NCBI GenBank assembly: GCA_022787565.1
Contig: JALFVN010000015.1
Location: forward strand, 1-54,190
Length of the DNA stretch: 54,190 nucleotides
Direction: 5' to 3'
Source: Clostridiales bacterium
GTDB taxonomy: Bacteria; Bacillota; Clostridia; Oscillospirales; Oscillospiraceae
The stretch's first letter is position 1. Each line of letters opens with the position of its first letter. Position numbers and translations under genes: made by a program. Positions 51,988 through 54,190 of the stretch are shown here, piece after piece. Under the pieces are notes generated by a model. The model worked only from the letters and a program-made list of their open reading frames with translations. It was not told the origin of the DNA and did no database searches.

Positions 51988-51997
51988 GTATTTCCGG

Positions 51998-52396
51998 TCA
52001 AAGCTCTGCCGTATCCCGCAGTTCGATAATGGTTCCCTCCGGGGCAATCACTTTACAGAGCTTGCTCCCCAGCACCGCATAGACCGCCTTTCCGTCCTTC
52101 CGGCGAAAATGATCGTACCCGGCGGCGAGAATACGCGCTGCTTCCCGCTCCACATCCTCCACCAGAAAGCACAGGTGGGCGATCCCCTCCGCTTCTTTAT
52201 CCATCGGAGAGAAGAGCGCTCTTCCTTTGGGCGTCTGCAGTTCGATCATAAAGCCATCCGGCGCTTTCAGCCAGCTGTTATAGGCCCGCATATGGAAGTT
52301 TTCCGTTTCGGAGAGAAGCGCAAAGCCGAGCAGCTGCGTATAAAAATGTTTTGAAGCCTGGTAATCGTTGGTCTGAATACAGACATGGTGAGCCAT
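51998..52396 (-). CDS. VOC (glyoxalase/bleomycin resistance) family protein
   Basis: The protein of about 132 residues has the vicinal-oxygen-chelate fold. It starts with HHVCIQTNDYQASKHFYTQLLGF (about residues 3-25), in part SKHFYTQLLGF, with a mid-region metal-ligand candidate in GFMIELQT (Glu) and IAHLCFLVEDVE (His). Members include lactoylglutathione lyases, dioxygenases and thiol-transferases; the residues seen do not fix which. The ATG at 52396 was preferred to a TTG one codon upstream. Confidence 0.85.
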   Translation of the reverse strand: MAHHVCIQTNDYQASKHFYTQLLGFALLSETENFHMRAYNSWLKAPDGFMIELQTPKGRALFSPMDKEAEGIAHLCFLVEDVEREAARILAAGYDHFRRKDGKAVYAVLGSKLCKVIAPEGTIIELRDTAEL

Positions 52397-52492
52397 CAAT
52401 GGATTATCCCCCTCTGCGGTTATCTTAACTGCAATATAATTTGTTCAGTAGTCATTAATATAGCACATAATGCTGTTTACTGCAATGAAATG

Positions 52493-52524
52493 AAAAAACG
52501 GCAGGGCTAATGATAACCCTGCCG
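52493..52524 (-). terminator. Terminator of the amt-PII gene
   Basis: On the minus strand an 8-bp stem (52524-52517 with 52506-52499) with a 10-base loop is followed by TTTTTT (52498-52493). It sits about 80 bases after the amt stop. Confidence 0.88.
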
Positions 52525-52603
52525 CATGAAAAAGTCATTCTGAACGGGGAGGAACAGCGAGTAAAGCCGCAGTGCGGTCAAACCTGGCAGTTTTCAGCCT
52601 GAC

Positions 52604-54190
52604 TTATTCATCAATCTGAAGCGCATCATAACCGGATTCGCCGGTGCGGATGCGGACAACATCCTCCACGTCGTAGACGAAGATCTTGCCGTCTCCCAGA
52701 CTGCCGGTGTGGAGCGCCGCGTTGGCTGCCGCCACAACAAGCTGGGGATCCACCTTGGAAACCACGATATCCACCTGCACCTTGGGCGTCAGGTGCATGC
52801 TCATCTCGACGCCGCGGTACTGGCCGGACTTGCCCTTCTGGGTGCCGCAGCCCATAACGCTGGTAACGGTCATGCCGGTAACGCCGATGGCCTCCATGGT
52901 GTCGCGCAGGGTACCGAAGCGCTCTTCGTTGCACAGGATGCGGACAAGGGTGTAGCGCTTCTTGCCCACGGGCGTTTCCCGTTCCGAGCCGGACAGATCC
53001 AGCGCAAAGGGCTTGAGACCGGCCACATCCGCAGGTCCCTCGGACTTTGCGCCCAGATGGGCCTCCAGAGGCAGGAAGTCGGCATAGGCGCTGGTAAGGC
53101 CGTGCTCGGTGATATCCAGGCCCTCGATCTCCTCCTGTGCGCTGACACGCAGGCCGTTAACCGCCTTGATCACCTTGAAAACAACAACCATACAAACTAA
53201 GGTATACACAGCGATGGCGGCAACGCCGGCAAGCTGCACAAGCAGCTGATGAACACCGCCGCCGTAGAACAGGCCCTTGCTGCCGTAGCTCTCGTTGCAG
53301 GCAAACAGACCAACGGCGATGGTGCCCCAGGCACCGTTTACACAGTGGACAGCAACGGCGCCAACAGGGTCGTCAATGTGGAACCGGAAATCCAGGACTT
53401 CCACCGCCACATCCACTAAAATACCGGAGACAATGCCGATAATCGTTGCGCCCAGAGCGTCAACGCTGGCGCAGCCTGCGGTGATGGCCACAAGGCCGGC
53501 AAGAGAGGCGTTCAGGCACATGGACACATCGGGCTTGCCGTTTTTGAGCCAGGTGTAGATCATGCAGGTGACGGTAGCCACGGCGGGAGAAATGGTGGTT
53601 GTACCGAAGATCTTTGCCATTTCGTCAACATCTGCGGCAGCCGCGCCGTTGAAGCCGTACCAGCCGAACCAGAGGATAAACACGCCCAGCGCGCCGAGAG
53701 TGACAGAGTGACCGGGGATGGCGTTGGAGGTAACGGTACCGTCTTCATTTTTGCTGTACTTTCCGATACGGGGGCCAAGAATGGCAGCGCCGATCAGCGC
53801 GGACAGGCCGCCCACCATGTGGATAACGGAGGAACCGGCAAAATCGATGTAGCTCAGGCCGGCGAGCCAGCCGCCGCCCCAGACCCAGCCGGCCTCAATG
53901 GGATAGACCACAAGGCTGATGATGGCGGAGTAGATGCAGTAGGCAGAGAACTTGGTGCGTTCGGCCATGGCGCCGGAAACAATGGTGGCCGCCGTTGCAC
54001 AGAACACCAGCTGAAATACAAAAGCAGACCAGTCAAAGCTCTCAAAATCCGTGAACAGGGTCAGGTCTGGCTTGCCGATCAGGCCGAAGAAGGTATGCTC
54101 GCCCATCATCAGGCCGTAGCCCAGCAGCATAAACACCACTGTGCCAATGCAGAAGTCCATCAGGTTTTTCATGATGATGTTGCCGGCGTT
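52604..54190 (-). CDS. Ammonium transporter fused to a PII domain (amt-glnK-like), start cut by window end
   Basis: The visible 528 residues comprise an Amt channel (about 1-380 of the visible part) and a C-terminal PII-like domain (about 410-528). The N-terminus is cut: the last bases read NAGNII before MKNLMDF, so the first roughly 50 residues lie outside. The Amt core has SVIHMVGG and HSVTLGALGVFILWFGW, seen as HSVTLGALGVFILW. The PII part has GVTGMTVTSVMGCGTQKG and GQYRGVEMS: Gln39 and Tyr46 equivalents are kept, but Tyr51, the uridylylation site of E. coli GlnB, is Met. It probably self-gates ammonium uptake by 2-oxoglutarate and ATP/ADP. Confidence 0.93.
   Translation of the reverse strand, partial: NAGNIIMKNLMDFCIGTVVFMLLGYGLMMGEHTFFGLIGKPDLTLFTDFESFDWSAFVFQLVFCATAATIVSGAMAERTKFSAYCIYSAIISLVVYPIEAGWVWGGGWLAGLSYIDFAGSSVIHMVGGLSALIGAAILGPRIGKYSKNEDGTVTSNAIPGHSVTLGALGVFILWFGWYGFNGAAAADVDEMAKIFGTTTISPAVATVTCMIYTWLKNGKPDVSMCLNASLAGLVAITAGCASVDALGATIIGIVSGILVDVAVEVLDFRFHIDDPVGAVAVHCVNGAWGTIAVGLFACNESYGSKGLFYGGGVHQLLVQLAGVAAIAVYTLVCMVVVFKVIKAVNGLRVSAQEEIEGLDITEHGLTSAYADFLPLEAHLGAKSEGPADVAGLKPFALDLSGSERETPVGKKRYTLVRILCNEERFGTLRDTMEAIGVTGMTVTSVMGCGTQKGKSGQYRGVEMSMHLTPKVQVDIVVSKVDPQLVVAAANAALHTGSLGDGKIFVYDVEDVVRIRTGESGYDALQIDE

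Noticed and set aside
1-54190. CRISPR arrays, tRNA or rRNA genes, insertion sequences and integrases.
   Set aside because: No spaced direct repeats, cloverleaf-like segments, transposase frames or integrase motifs were seen.

Overview
The window looks like chromosome of an anaerobic, spore-forming Clostridia bacterium with fairly high GC. I infer an Oscillospiraceae-type (Oscillibacter/Lawsonibacter-like) genome. The basis is a complete eight-gene spoIIIA locus, a tyrosine T-box leader, Shine-Dalgarno sequences of the GGAGG type, an Amt-PII fusion, and the conserved Firmicute block nusB-xseA-xseB-ispA-dxs-tlyA-nadK-argR-recN.

Layout from left to right. 1-780 is AT-rich and degenerate: the C-terminal tail of a carbon-nitrogen hydrolase, a 14-codon GDSL-type hydrolase remnant and one unknown small gene. 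791-4150 carries a nitroreductase, an amino-acid permease and a translationally coupled YtcJ-type amidohydrolase. 4209-9996 (minus) is the phosphate operon pstS-pstC-pstA-pstB-phoU-phoR, with an 11-bp-period Pho-box-like repeat upstream and no phoB in the window. secG follows on the plus strand.

10587-24328 (minus) is a 12-gene catabolic cluster. Two tandem GntR/UTRA repressor genes (24655-26108, plus) diverge from it, and a perfect palindrome lies in the shared promoter region. In transcription order the cluster encodes a NagB-like protein, a PfkB kinase, a DapA-like lyase, a second PfkB kinase, a sugar isomerase/epimerase, an NhaC-type transporter, a DUF4432 mutarotase-like protein, an FGGY kinase, a HAD phosphatase, a second NhaC-type transporter, an amidohydrolase and a BtpA/SgcQ protein. 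It has no ABC or PTS transporter. Both the NagB-like and the DapA-like proteins lack residues needed for the textbook reactions. This is the best candidate for an undescribed pathway in the window; its base composition also looks more AT-rich than its flanks.

26185-30396 (minus) holds housekeeping genes: rpe, recR, RNase J, a Spx/ArsC-like gene and an unknown gene. 30542-33880 (plus) is an xpaC-telA-lemA-like-TPM envelope or stress module, followed by a YbaK/EbsC deacylase and an aldehyde dehydrogenase. 35935-37872 (minus) is a T-box-controlled unit in which a C_GCAxxG_C_C protein precedes tyrS. 37869-46779 (minus) is the recN-to-nusB block with an Asp23 gene at its head. 46936-51336 (minus) is spoIIIAA-AH behind a sigma-E-like promoter, with an unusually short spoIIIAG. 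The right end has a small membrane protein, a VOC protein, and an ammonium transporter fused to a PII domain that is cut by the window edge.
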